From positions 29,343-93,342 of the forward strand of contig JAHBNG010000052.1 of NCBI GenBank assembly GCA_019217005.1: 64,000 nucleotides of DNA. The letters are read 5' to 3'. A program made the position numbers and the translations under genes. Positions 55,803 to 64,000 of this stretch are shown here, in pieces (positions within the stretch are counted from its first letter, which is position 1; each line of letters starts with the position of its first letter). The notes under the pieces were generated by a model that was not told the origin of the DNA, searched no databases, and was given only the letters and a program-made list of their open reading frames with translations. The DNA comes from Chloroflexi bacterium TSY (GTDB lineage Bacteria > Chloroflexota > Anaerolineae > Caldilineales > Caldilineaceae).

Positions 55803-56939
55803 CATTACGGAATTGTTCGATTTCAGCCGCACCTCGATTGTCATAATATGAAATGAAGTGACGCTTGGATGGCAATTTGATGGTCGAAATGTAGTAACTG
55901 ACACAAATTTGCTCGTTTTTCACTCTTTTTTTGAGAAAAATGCGTACAGGGCGATTAAACTTGATAGGGGATGGAATTTCAGCCAGAAAGACGTCACCGC
56001 AAGGATCCCATCGAGTCACCTGTTGCGCCCACAGATGGGCACGACGGTTGGAGTTGCCCTTCATCATAAATTGATAGTTGCGGTTGAGCAGCCACCGAAT
56101 ATTTTCTTCACTACCTGCACCGCCATCGGTGCGCCAGACGACTCGCTCGCGTTTTTTCTCGTCTAACTCTAATGAACTTTCCGTGGCAAGCACGGCTGGC
56201 TGAAACGATGGAGCTGTATGCTGACTCCCTGGATAGAGGTCTGACCAAACCGTTTCATGGTATTTAACCGAACTTACACGGACCAATTGGCGTCCCGTTG
56301 CGTTTTTTTGCCGCTAAAATAGCCTTTTTTGACTTTTCTGTGCCTTTTTTGCCGCATGGTAATCCGGATAGGTCAAAGTCTAACCACAAGAACCCTCGCC
56401 AATCGTGGTTGTGTATTTGGCTTAGAGGCTTGCAGATTTCGCTGACCGCACTCTACCGATATTCATTAGAGTTAGGGCGTCTAATGTACGAGACATATTT
56501 GATTGCTCACTAATCTGCTCCATCCCATAAATTTTCGCAAGAAGTCTTTCTGGTCTGACCTTTGTATTGAACTCAGTCAGCGTTGCGCAACCACATAATA
56601 TGCTAACCAGCACCTGTTCCAACTTACTTGCTGGTGTATATTCATACGTTTTGACCGGTATTTCGATCTTCTTCAACGCAGTTAGCACTTTCTCTTGATG
56701 GTAGTGTGCCAGCAACGCAGCTAATGGTGCATACTGAGTATTGCTGATCTCGTTCGTTAGTCCGAATTCTATTGCCATGAATGCCTCCTTGGATCGGGTA
56801 TCTCTAATGAATTTCTTTGAGGCTATCCTTTTTTCGGCATTTTGACGAATTTGATCGAATAGAATCAGGCTCTTATTGCGTCAACGAATAGAATTCCCTT
56901 CCCGTTGCGCAAAAATAAGGTGTTAATTTTTGCCATCAT

Positions 56940-57325
56940 GGTTCTCCAGTTGTGAAAGTATGAGTATTGAAGAAGAGGAGACCGTACGTCTAGAGTATTA
57001 CTCATTCCGTACGGCCTTTTGATCGTACCAAGGTCGGGAAGGGTTGTCAAACCATGTTTGTTTGGTAATGGCTTAGTTGCTGAACCCGTGGTCGAATTTC
57101 TCAGCGAGTCCGAAGCGCGCGATACATTGCGTCAGACGGAACTCAGCGGCGATTGGAAAAAGTTGCTCTTTGCGATTCTGGCCAACTTCAGTCATGAGGT
57201 AGCTCCGATAAGACTGCATGATGAGAGTCGAGCCTTCGATCCGGCTTATGTAAGTCAACGTGCGTAACTAATTAAATTTGCCAATTACGCAGGTTGACTT
57301 ACAGATTGATTGTCAGCTCTGCTGA
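56940..57325. other. 386-bp region with an unassigned plus-strand frame
   Basis: A plus frame at about 56971-57267 reads SRVLLIPYGLLIVPRSGRVV and LVAEPVVEFLSESEARDTLR without a start codon of quality or a recognised family; it may be a gene fragment. A hairpin follows at 57247-57302. The promoter of the aldolase gene must also lie here. Confidence 0.35.
57247..57302. repeat. Imperfect 20-bp hairpin after the protease gene
   Basis: TGTAAGTCAACGTGCGTAAC (57247) pairs with TTACGCAGGTTGACTTACA (to 57302). It stands just past the clostripain-like gene and may end its transcript. Confidence 0.5.
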
Positions 57326-58900
57326 TTATTTTCTAACCAGCGGCAAGAAAATCTGTTTTTTCGGGATCCTTATGGGACTCGGCGGCAGATCGCAACGCCC
57401 TTCACATTTCGGATCTGGCGGCGGTTCGCTATTCCAATAACTCTCCAGAAAATCATCCCATAGACCATCCACCGATGCTTGAAGAGACTTTCCTGTTTTG
57501 TGGGTGTAGTACCGCCGCTTCCACTCATCGTGACGTAACGGTAGGTAAAGGCTCACGCCGCCGAGACCGCTCCATTTCCATTCGTGGATATTGGCTTCTC
57601 TGTCAAAGGCTGTGCCGCTGGTAAACATTGAGTTGCCCTCAGGAATCATTTGCTTAACAGCCTCTTTCACATCAATTGCTGCCCCTTTGACCTCTTCATT
57701 CCCATCAAACATTTGTATAAGTTGATCCACAAACCCATAGAGAGCACAATAGTTGTCCGTATCGTCGATCTCTGAATCCCAGTTGCTATCAAAGCAGATT
57801 TGTGGTGATAGCGCATCAGCAATCCGTCTATCGTTGGGGTTCAGCGCATTTGTCAGTTGATCAATCGCCCCGCGCACCAGATCGACTTGGCTCAGATCAA
57901 GCAGACTGTACGTAAATGCATATTGATCCCCGGCCAGAATGGCACTTTCATTCTGCATCCAACGCCGACCGATCTCGGGAACGGTGGGCGAGTCTGCCAA
58001 ATCTTGCAGATGGTCGTCATAGGCAAAAGAGGTCCAACTCCAGCTTTCGGAGGCGAGCAGATAGTTGACGCTATCCTTGATTTCATAGGCCACCTCCCAC
58101 ATACCCATGAGACAGGCGTCTAAATAGAGCAGATCGATTTTGCGTCCAGTCTGATCTTTTGCGTTGGCTAAGGCCACACCTAGCTCATGGGTTGAAAAAA
58201 ATGAACCTGGATTGTCATCCCACAATAGACCGCCACCGGGTTGGCCAAAATGTTCTGGTGGTTGTCCAATCAATTTGTTGGGCGACCAACCGCTGCCGTG
58301 ACCGACCATGGAAAGGATGATATTCTCTGCATCCGAATGGCGACTAATGGTCACGCGCAGGAACTCAATTAAGGTTTCTTGTGCACCCAAGGATTCGTTG
58401 AATGGCCACATATTTCGTCCCTGTATGTAAACTGGACGGTCACCGTGACATACGGTATCACCAAAAAGATTGCAGTTACCTGGGTCAAATTTGGATAAAA
58501 GATAGAGTTGGCTATCGTTGATCTCTGGACGGTCGACTAGCATATAGACCACTGCATTTGCATTGAATGCACCACGCTGCGCTTTGCCAACAAGCTCTTC
58601 GATTTCGCTCTGTAGATTGTTGTCTCCGTTGACATAGAGCAGCACCAAATTTTCAACTGCTCGCCGTCCAGCAAATTCTGACCTGATGGAAAAATTCCCG
58701 CCGCTGACTGCTGCCACAAGCGGTTCACCAATCAGATCCTCTACAGAAAACTGTCCGCCTTCGCTCTTGCCGCTTCCATTCGACACGGAAAACCACGTCA
58801 GGGCAAATTGTCCGCCAGATTGAGCGATAACCGTGGACGCCGCCACAAGCGCCACGAGGATCCCCAATCCGATATTGATTACGAGGGTTCGTTTTGTCAC
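57326..58900 (-). CDS. Exported clostripain-family (C11) cysteine peptidase, 525 aa
   Basis: It starts at GTG 58900 with GGAGGA seven bases upstream; a longer frame to 59017 lacks this. A signal peptide (LVINIGLGILVALVAASTVI) is followed by a Gly-rich module (SVSNGSGKSEGGQFSVEDLI; AAVSGGNFSIRSEFAGRRA). The C11 peptidase has its catalytic His in ILSMVGHGSGWSP and Cys in IDLLYLDACLMGMWEVAYE, as in clostripain, cutting after basic residues. The C-terminus, KKQIFLPLVRK, resembles that of the next protein upstream (RIYLPIIMQ), which hints at a shared surface-sorting tail. Confidence 0.85.
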   Translation of the reverse strand: MTKRTLVINIGLGILVALVAASTVIAQSGGQFALTWFSVSNGSGKSEGGQFSVEDLIGEPLVAAVSGGNFSIRSEFAGRRAVENLVLLYVNGDNNLQSEIEELVGKAQRGAFNANAVVYMLVDRPEINDSQLYLLSKFDPGNCNLFGDTVCHGDRPVYIQGRNMWPFNESLGAQETLIEFLRVTISRHSDAENIILSMVGHGSGWSPNKLIGQPPEHFGQPGGGLLWDDNPGSFFSTHELGVALANAKDQTGRKIDLLYLDACLMGMWEVAYEIKDSVNYLLASESWSWTSFAYDDHLQDLADSPTVPEIGRRWMQNESAILAGDQYAFTYSLLDLSQVDLVRGAIDQLTNALNPNDRRIADALSPQICFDSNWDSEIDDTDNYCALYGFVDQLIQMFDGNEEVKGAAIDVKEAVKQMIPEGNSMFTSGTAFDREANIHEWKWSGLGGVSLYLPLRHDEWKRRYYTHKTGKSLQASVDGLWDDFLESYWNSEPPPDPKCEGRCDLPPSPIRIPKKQIFLPLVRK

Positions 58901-59004
58901 ATGTTCCTCCGACTTGTATGTGGAAAGAGGCAAAGCATTACAGAATCGCTGCAACACTTTGCCTGTATCTTGAGTAATTGACTTATCTACCTTACGATAA
59001 ATGA

Positions 59005-59079
59005 GTGTGTGCCACAAAGTGTGTGAGGAAACATCGTCCAGTCACAGAGTCGGCTGCATTTACATACTTTGGGACACAC
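59005..59079. repeat. 75-bp palindromic repeat, copy c
   Basis: GTGTGTGCCACAAAGTGTGT and TTTACATACTTTGGGACACA flank a CCAGTCACAGAGTCGGCTGC core. It lies between the two protease genes. See copies at 30130 and 52935. Confidence 0.6.
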
Positions 59080-59096
59080 TTCCGAAATATTGAGCC

Positions 59097-61610
59097 TCAT
59101 TGCATGATAATGGGCAGGTAGATTCTCTGCATATCAACGACATTTCCGTTCTCAACCCGCACCGGTATCTCAACCATCTGCTCTGTTGCCATCGAATTGC
59201 TGAAGCGCAACGTTGCCGTCTGAGTTCCTGATGGCAGCAGCGATTGATTGAGAGATACAACCATTCGCATGGGGGTCGTGCCGGAAGCTTTGTCCAGAAC
59301 CAGCCACGGTTCGCTGCTCGTTACTGACCATTCAAGGGCGTTGACGCTGTTCAAATTGTCCACAACGATGGTTTCACTGACAATACCGTCAGGTACATCC
59401 AACGCAATCTCATCTCTATCGACAATCAATTGGTCTGGTCGCAGTGGCAAGAGCGAGGGATTCTCGACCACTGCGACTTCGACCGTGTCAATCGTCTTGC
59501 CGTTGCTGCCCCCTTCTACATGCAAGGTGATGGTATGTGTCCCTGCACTGAGATCGGCGATACTAAGCTGGGATCCCGTGCCAAGCAGTCCATCTTTGTC
59601 TGACGTCCACAGTAATTGGCTCTCGACAAACGGTGCATGGTTTAGATCATAGCCCATGCCCGCCAATGCCAGAGTCTGGCTTACTGCAATCGTCACAGAG
59701 GGGGTTGGTTCAACAATCTCGACATTGGCAAATCTATCCGCGGCAGGAAAGGAGACGCGAACTTGGGTGCTGGTGGTGTGAAAGCCATCGCTGACCAACA
59801 CCCGTAGGATTCCGTTATCCGTCTTGGCCAGCGTTTGCAGATCGAGGTAGCTGCTCTCTGGCCAGGAAGAAATTAAGGTTTGCCACGTGGTTCCACCATC
59901 TGTGCTGTATCGAACGGAAGATGCTAGTTCATCGCCGTCTGTATCGTTTGCCGTCCACTGCAAGATCGCATTTGAACTATCTAATGTCGTTCCATTCTGA
60001 TGGCTAGTAATGTTGACTGTAGGTGGATATGCGGAAGCTGAACGTGTATCTAGCACCTGGTCGTCCTGTAACAGTAACACTCGCTTTGCACCTTCCGCTT
60101 TGGGAAGCAAGAATGAGAAGACCTGCTCTTCACCTTCGGATAGCCCCGTTGGTTCAAAAGGGTATGTAGCTAAGATCTGCCCGTCACTATCTTCAAAGCG
60201 AATGCTGTATGCACCTGGTGAAGGACGACTAATTTCTGCAGATGTCTCTATTGCAAGAAGCGATTTAAACTGGCCAAAACTCTTCTCAGGCAGTACCATT
60301 CCACTGAGGAGAATTGCTTTGTCCCCTAACTTCAACAGAGACGATGCGCTAACCTGTTGGACTGCCCGATTTTGGATAGCATTCATAATTGCTCTATAGG
60401 TCCAGTCAGACACCCAGCGTGGACGGCAGTATCCCATTAAATCTCCAGTAACTGGTCTAAAGAGTCTGCCCGCTACAGAATGGTAGCCAAATAGTGCTTT
60501 ATTCCCGCTGTCGTGTGAGCTGGTCTTTCCATTTTTGTGGGGATAGTTGGCATCAATCTGATGTTCGCCACCACTGCATCTCGTGTGTTTTCGACCAAGA
60601 TTATGCCCAAGCTCATGAGCTGGTGTTGTTGGATCGCTAGGTCTATAAAACCCTGTAGAGACATTACCTGGTCTCTCCCCAAGACCTAAACCAGCCTTTC
60701 CATCCCAATCGACTAATAAACCAAAGTGTAACAGAGAACTCTCTCCAGCTTGGTCATTTAGCTGGTCCAATACCCAAGAAAGGTTAGGCGGACCTATTTG
60801 ATTCCAATTCAGTGCGCCTCCTCTTATCGGATGTACTTTGACAACGGGAAACTGTGCCTGAATGTCTTGTACAATCGCGGCTCTATCGATCTGTGTAGGG
60901 CGGTGGGCGATGCCTTGAGCATCGGTCCAAATGATATCGACAATGCGCACATGTAGATCAGGCATGGATGTAAACGAAACGTTTGTCGATGCGACATTGT
61001 TGGCATAGTTGATCTCGGCAGGGGAACGCAGTCGCCACGGAGTCAGTGGATTGACTTCGGCTAACAGCGAAATGGTTCCCTGTCTGTAACCAGACGGCAA
61101 CTCAAAGAGAAAAGCATCGTTGATGTACCCGCGATCGGGCGTTTTACGCACGTTGATCTCTTCTCGACCGGGTACTGGAGCTAACCAAATGGGTGGCTCA
61201 TTGCCACGTTGTACCCGTAAGCGGGCATAGGTTTGATGGGTTTCATCTGTTGAGGACACGTGAAAGCGTATAAAGGTTCGCTTACCCGCTACGAGCGGTA
61301 CGCTGTTGTTTAGATCTTGAATGGCTTGGGTCACTTCTAATTTCCCCGCAATCAGGTCAACAGGCTCTCTGGTTGGGCCACCTGCAAAAAAGCCAGAGAA
61401 GAGTGAGAATGATCCACCTTGAAATGTGCCTGTGTTCGGCTGTCCGAGAGTTCCCTGTAAGGTGTATGTACCGCCACTTCTTGGACCACCACTGCTGAAG
61501 ATCCACCAAGAAGACTGATTTTCGATTTGTGCCCATGTCTCATGAGCGGGGACTATTGGGACCAGTATGCAAAGGCTTGCTAACAATGCCAGTCCTTGTC
61601 GAATTATCAT
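59097..61610 (-). CDS. Exported metzincin-type zinc metalloprotease, 837 aa
   Basis: Signal peptide (LALLASLCILVPIVPAHETW) then the Gly-rich module (SSGGPRSGGTYTLQGTLGQP; GGSFSLFSGFFAGG). A VTQAIQD/FIRFHV beta domain precedes the catalytic domain with HELGHNLGRKH (zinc site, HExxHxxGxxH, ~residue 330) and LMGYCRPRW as the Met-turn. Ig/cadherin-like domains follow (ILQWTANDTDGDELASSVRY; LSIADLSAGTHTITLHVEGG), and the tail ends RIYLPIIMQ. The start overlaps the stop of the upstream gene (ATGA), so they are coupled. A secreted, cell-surface protease. Confidence 0.83.
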   Translation of the reverse strand: MIIRQGLALLASLCILVPIVPAHETWAQIENQSSWWIFSSGGPRSGGTYTLQGTLGQPNTGTFQGGSFSLFSGFFAGGPTREPVDLIAGKLEVTQAIQDLNNSVPLVAGKRTFIRFHVSSTDETHQTYARLRVQRGNEPPIWLAPVPGREEINVRKTPDRGYINDAFLFELPSGYRQGTISLLAEVNPLTPWRLRSPAEINYANNVASTNVSFTSMPDLHVRIVDIIWTDAQGIAHRPTQIDRAAIVQDIQAQFPVVKVHPIRGGALNWNQIGPPNLSWVLDQLNDQAGESSLLHFGLLVDWDGKAGLGLGERPGNVSTGFYRPSDPTTPAHELGHNLGRKHTRCSGGEHQIDANYPHKNGKTSSHDSGNKALFGYHSVAGRLFRPVTGDLMGYCRPRWVSDWTYRAIMNAIQNRAVQQVSASSLLKLGDKAILLSGMVLPEKSFGQFKSLLAIETSAEISRPSPGAYSIRFEDSDGQILATYPFEPTGLSEGEEQVFSFLLPKAEGAKRVLLLQDDQVLDTRSASAYPPTVNITSHQNGTTLDSSNAILQWTANDTDGDELASSVRYSTDGGTTWQTLISSWPESSYLDLQTLAKTDNGILRVLVSDGFHTTSTQVRVSFPAADRFANVEIVEPTPSVTIAVSQTLALAGMGYDLNHAPFVESQLLWTSDKDGLLGTGSQLSIADLSAGTHTITLHVEGGSNGKTIDTVEVAVVENPSLLPLRPDQLIVDRDEIALDVPDGIVSETIVVDNLNSVNALEWSVTSSEPWLVLDKASGTTPMRMVVSLNQSLLPSGTQTATLRFSNSMATEQMVEIPVRVENGNVVDMQRIYLPIIMQ

Positions 61611-62110
61611 TCGTGAAATGCCTCCGTTAATACATAAAAAGCAGAGGAAAAATAGAAGAGTTGTCCCTTGTTAAAATGTTTTCTGACTGTGCAGAATTTT
61701 CTTCTTTCAGGGTTTTCGTTATTAGGAACAACTTGAATGAGTACATAGGTCAAAGTCGCAATCGGCAGATCCTTATTATTTGCAATCAGGTTCTCGCCTA
61801 TAATCGCCGTTAATGATGCAACCTGTGTGCTGATGACCACGACCACCACCTGAATTTTTATTGTGCCAATCGACCAGAGAGACAGTCGAAAGCATAGAAT
61901 ATCAAAGGACATTGCTTCATTTACTCTTTCACTGTGTAAAGTCGCTCGGACATGCCATTTGCCATCTTTTACGTAGGTCCATATTCCGTAAGGTCCACCA
62001 CTACGTTCATTGATTTCTACAGAAGTTGACCAACTAGTTGCAACACACTCATAATCATTTGCTGATACAACTGAACCATTAGGAAGTTTGACGGGTATAT
62101 CTACATTATT

Positions 62111-63661
62111 CGATAGTTGTATTTTGAGCAGGTGCCGGATTTGACAAAGTCAAAATTAAGCAGAGCAGGCCTGCTGTTTGGCGAAAAGGGTAGCGAAGAC
62201 CTCTGCAATCTCCTGTCCGTCATTCAAGGCATGATGTGCAGTCAAGATGAGATCTTGAATTAGTGACTGAGCTTGCTGCCGAGTAGCCTCACCAAGGGAT
62301 TTGCTGGGCGAGAATTGAGTTTTAGCCAATGATGGTCCCAAACAATCAAGGTGCAAGAGAGAATAAGCCACGAAGACCAGAGACCAATGTTTTTGAAAGG
62401 CGTGGGCAGTTCGCATGCAATATTCATCAAGGCCAAGCAGTTGTTTACCATCCTGATAAACCGTCTCGATAGGCCAACGAAGCAGGTAAATCGAGAGAAT
62501 GCGTTTGGCATTACAATCAGTGCGATTGGTCACTAAAACGGCCTAATTGCCTTGCAATTCAGGATTATCAAAACTAATCACGATGCGTACCTTGCCGATA
62601 GAAGGGATACGCACAGTCATGGTAAAGGTATAGTAAGTACGACCATCAATGGTGACAGGTTTGTAGGCATTCTGGGGGATGTAGGGGACCAACTCTTTGA
62701 CTTTAATATGTGGCCCCTCGAAAGTTATCGGCTGACCGTCTTCATCTCGCAAACGAAAGCTATTTGTCTCCAGATTGCGATTGCACTTCAAGATGCTGAT
62801 CCAATCTTTATTCAGACGATCGAGTACAGCTAGAAGATCTGGAGCGAGATACCAACCATCGAAGAGAGCCCAACCAAAGATAAGGGTTCGTTCAACAGCT
62901 TTTTCAACCAGTTCACTGGCAATGGTTATCTTGGTCTTAAACGCTTCGTCTAGCCCTCGAAAGGCGGGGTCAGTTAATAGGTGGCTATCCACTCGTTTAT
63001 GAAAAGCGGTTCGTTCTTTCTTTTTCTTGGGAATCTCAGTCACTGGGAAATGGTTTTCCACAAATGCTTCCCAGTCGGTAAACTCTTCGTACCGTCGGTA
63101 GATACTTGCATCGACCGGAAAACGAACAGCGCCACTGACATAGTGACTTGTGACTAAGTTATGAGCCAGTGGATGCTGACCATTGCTATGATTGTAGTGT
63201 GTATCGATATACTCGAACAGACTTCCCACGTGTTCACATAGTGTATCGTCAATCGCTAATACCGATTCTGACTCTGAACGTTGGTATTGTGCTGTCTCTG
63301 ACTTCATGTAACCTATACGCTCATCATTGAGTTTTTCGGCTCGCCAAGGAGCTTCACTCAAATACCGTGATATATTCGTCTTATCTGCACTATCTAGAAT
63401 GCAGCGGGCAATATTTGCCATGCTTTTGTTGTCCAAGACCATCAGACCCGTCAGATAGTTTTCAAAGTGGCGAAACTGTTTACGATTGGCAAATACTGAA
63501 CGAAAGGTTTCGCTATGCTCCCTGACCAGTGGCGCTACATTCACTATCGGCAATTGCATCTTGATGGCTCCTTTTTCGCACTTTTTTCTTGATGCAATCT
63601 ATTGAGATGACTTTTGTCTCTTTTGTCAAATTTGGAAAATATTCATTTCACAACTATCGAG
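62111..63661 (-). mobile_element. IS701/IS4-like insertion sequence, copy B, 1551 bp
   Basis: CGATAGTTGT (62111) and its complement at the right end bound the element; TACATTATT is duplicated (62102-62110 and 63662-63670), a clean 9-bp target repeat. It interrupts the exported protein gene. Confidence 0.85.
62156..63559 (-). pseudogene. DDE transposase of copy B with a single in-frame TAG
   Basis: One frame of 467 codons from ATG 63559 to the stop at 62156, apart from a TAG at 62543-62545 in NPELQGN-stop-AVLVTNRTDCNAKRI. Acidic residues: LAIDDTLCEH, WALFDGWYLA, RWPIETVYQDGKQLLGL. The TAG lies between the second Asp and the Glu, so termination there removes the last catalytic residue. Copy A has the same TAG. 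Without it the protein would be a normal-length IS701/IS4-like transposase. Confidence 0.75.
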
Positions 63662-64000
63662 TACATTATTGCCGTATGCGAGAAATCGACGGATCAGGAC
63701 TGGTTTTTTCCCTTCAATCAGTAATCCATTTTTGACGTTCAACTTGCCGTTGTTATCTACAACAACGGCATTTTTAAGGCTCCCATCTGGAGCAGATAAT
63801 CCCGAAATATGATCTGCATGAATGGTATAGGGTGACGGTGTAATTCGCCGACGTGGAGAAAGTTTTGTGTAATTTTCACGACTATCACCGAGGCGTACGC
63901 CAATTTCTAAAAACCGTGCATCTCCTGAGAACACATTACCAAAATCCAATTGAACACTAAAGTAGCCTTGCAAGACATCGACATCATTCAGGGATTGAGT

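Larger units (their letters stand above)
54008..56778 (-). pseudogene. IS1380-type transposase, split by an IS and frameshifted
   Basis: Pieces in order: MAIEFGLTNEISNTQYAPLA (start 56778), then WRGFLWLDFDLSGLPCGKKG (candidate first Asp), VRVSSVKYHETVWSDLYPGS, VVWRTDGGAGSEENIRWLL (second Asp) and SYYDNRGAAEIEQFRN at 55810, where the IS begins. Beyond the IS it continues DKMGLHLASRRKTLFLAQKS and ends at 54008. Additional frameshifts fall at A6 and A7 tracts near 56320 and 56300 and near 56460. The Glu in GAAEIEQFRND is the third acidic residue. Confidence 0.7.
53950..56920 (-). mobile_element. IS1380-type insertion sequence holding a second IS
   Basis: The ends are CCTTATTTTTGCGCAACG and its perfect complement, with TGTTA duplicated at 53945-53949 and 56921-56925. 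CCT ends and 5-bp duplications agree with the IS1380 family. Its own length without the nested 1497-bp IS and its 5-bp duplication is 1469 bp. Confidence 0.8.
53070..56939 (-). pseudogene. HpcH/HpaI-family aldolase, split by a nested transposon
   Basis: A class II aldolase of the HpcH/HpaI (2,4-dihydroxyhept-2-ene-1,7-dioate aldolase) family. The main part (53949 to 53070) has LLIDFEHRPFDTVGLTRFMR, LGLKIEDRHCLPNVDAIAAV and GIGYAEWGPGDMGMSFGYDD. Its first six codons (ATG ATG GCA AAA ATT AAC) lie 3 kb away at 56939-56922. Removing the IS1380-type element and one copy of TGTTA restores an uninterrupted frame MMAKINKCIALLAEGQPIYA. The start has GGAG upstream. It cleaves or forms hydroxy-keto acids, fitting uronate catabolism. 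Confidence 0.8.
61607..64000 (-). pseudogene. Exported protein with tail-fibre/beta-helix-like start, split by IS701-like copy B
   Basis: The frame enters from the right edge (SLNDVDVLQGYFSVQLDFGN; FLEIGVRLGDS; LSPRRRITPSPYTIHADHIS) and reaches RFLAYGNNV at 63671. Removing the IS and one 9-bp repeat continues it directly as DIPVKLPNGSVVSANDYECV and GPYGIWTYVKDGKWHVRATL to a stop at 61607. The pattern GYFSVQLDFG...LEIGVR...LSPR...TPAPYA is common in Chloroflexota surface proteins. The last ~80 residues are unusually hydrophobic. It overlaps the metalloprotease start by 4 bp. Confidence 0.65.

Overview
The window looks like a MAG-quality fragment of a Gram-negative-like, heterotrophic bacterium, most plausibly a member of the Chloroflexota (Caldilineae/Anaerolineae type). 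This is inferred from gene content, not from a marker gene. The pointers are two ~1,050-1,120 residue regulators that combine BTAD, ATPase and TPR-like modules, three phytanoyl-CoA dioxygenase paralogues, Dpp-type transporters placed beside sugar-acid enzymes, and exported proteins that share a Gly-Gly-rich N-terminal module and a C-terminal (F/Y)LP(L/I) tail. No rRNA, tRNA or CRISPR array was seen.

Layout. 1-1.1 kb: two HEAT-repeat proteins. 1.7-3.4 kb: an IS701-family element inserted at the edge of a palindromic repeat. 4.2-9.1 kb: a minus-strand sugar-acid/mannoside block (MDR dehydrogenase, mannonate dehydratase uxuA, GH2 mannosidase). 9.6-10.9 kb: a decayed ISAzo13-type element. 11-14.3 kb: a bactofilin-like membrane protein, an MBL hydrolase and a stand-alone receiver domain. 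15.1-22 kb: a complete Dpp/Opp-type ABC operon whose permease dppB carries an in-frame stop. 22.7-27.8 kb: a second Dpp-type operon ending in a second UxuA-like gene, with a frameshifted permease, a frameshifted binding protein and a 157-bp MITE in the UxuA gene. 28-31.8 kb: two transposons flanking an AAA-ATPase relic. 31.9-38.4 kb: aldo/keto reductase, AraC-VOC protein, PhyH oxygenase and a MalT/BTAD regulator. 38.6-42.2 kb: a second ISAzo13 copy and a graveyard of gene fragments. 42.3-52.8 kb: SCP2-GNAT fusion, PhyH, SARP/NB-ARC regulator, a toxin-antitoxin-like pair, a third PhyH and a GH172-type hydrolase. 53-57 kb: an aldolase gene split by an IS1380-type element that is itself split by another IS. 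57.3-64 kb: two exported proteases (clostripain C11 and a metzincin) and a third exported protein interrupted by an IS701-type element with 9-bp target repeats.

How it fits together. The left half reads as an oligosaccharide or hexuronate scavenging region: import by two Dpp-type systems, cleavage by GH2, and mannonate dehydration with redox steps. The middle has oxygenases and large signal-integrating regulators. The right end codes for secreted proteolysis. Mobile DNA is heavy: seven IS copies in four families, most with recognisable target duplications, several short palindromic dispersed repeats, and many genes broken by IS, MITE, nonsense or homopolymer indels. Some homopolymer indels may be assembly errors, but the clean insertions with target-site duplications are certainly real rearrangements.
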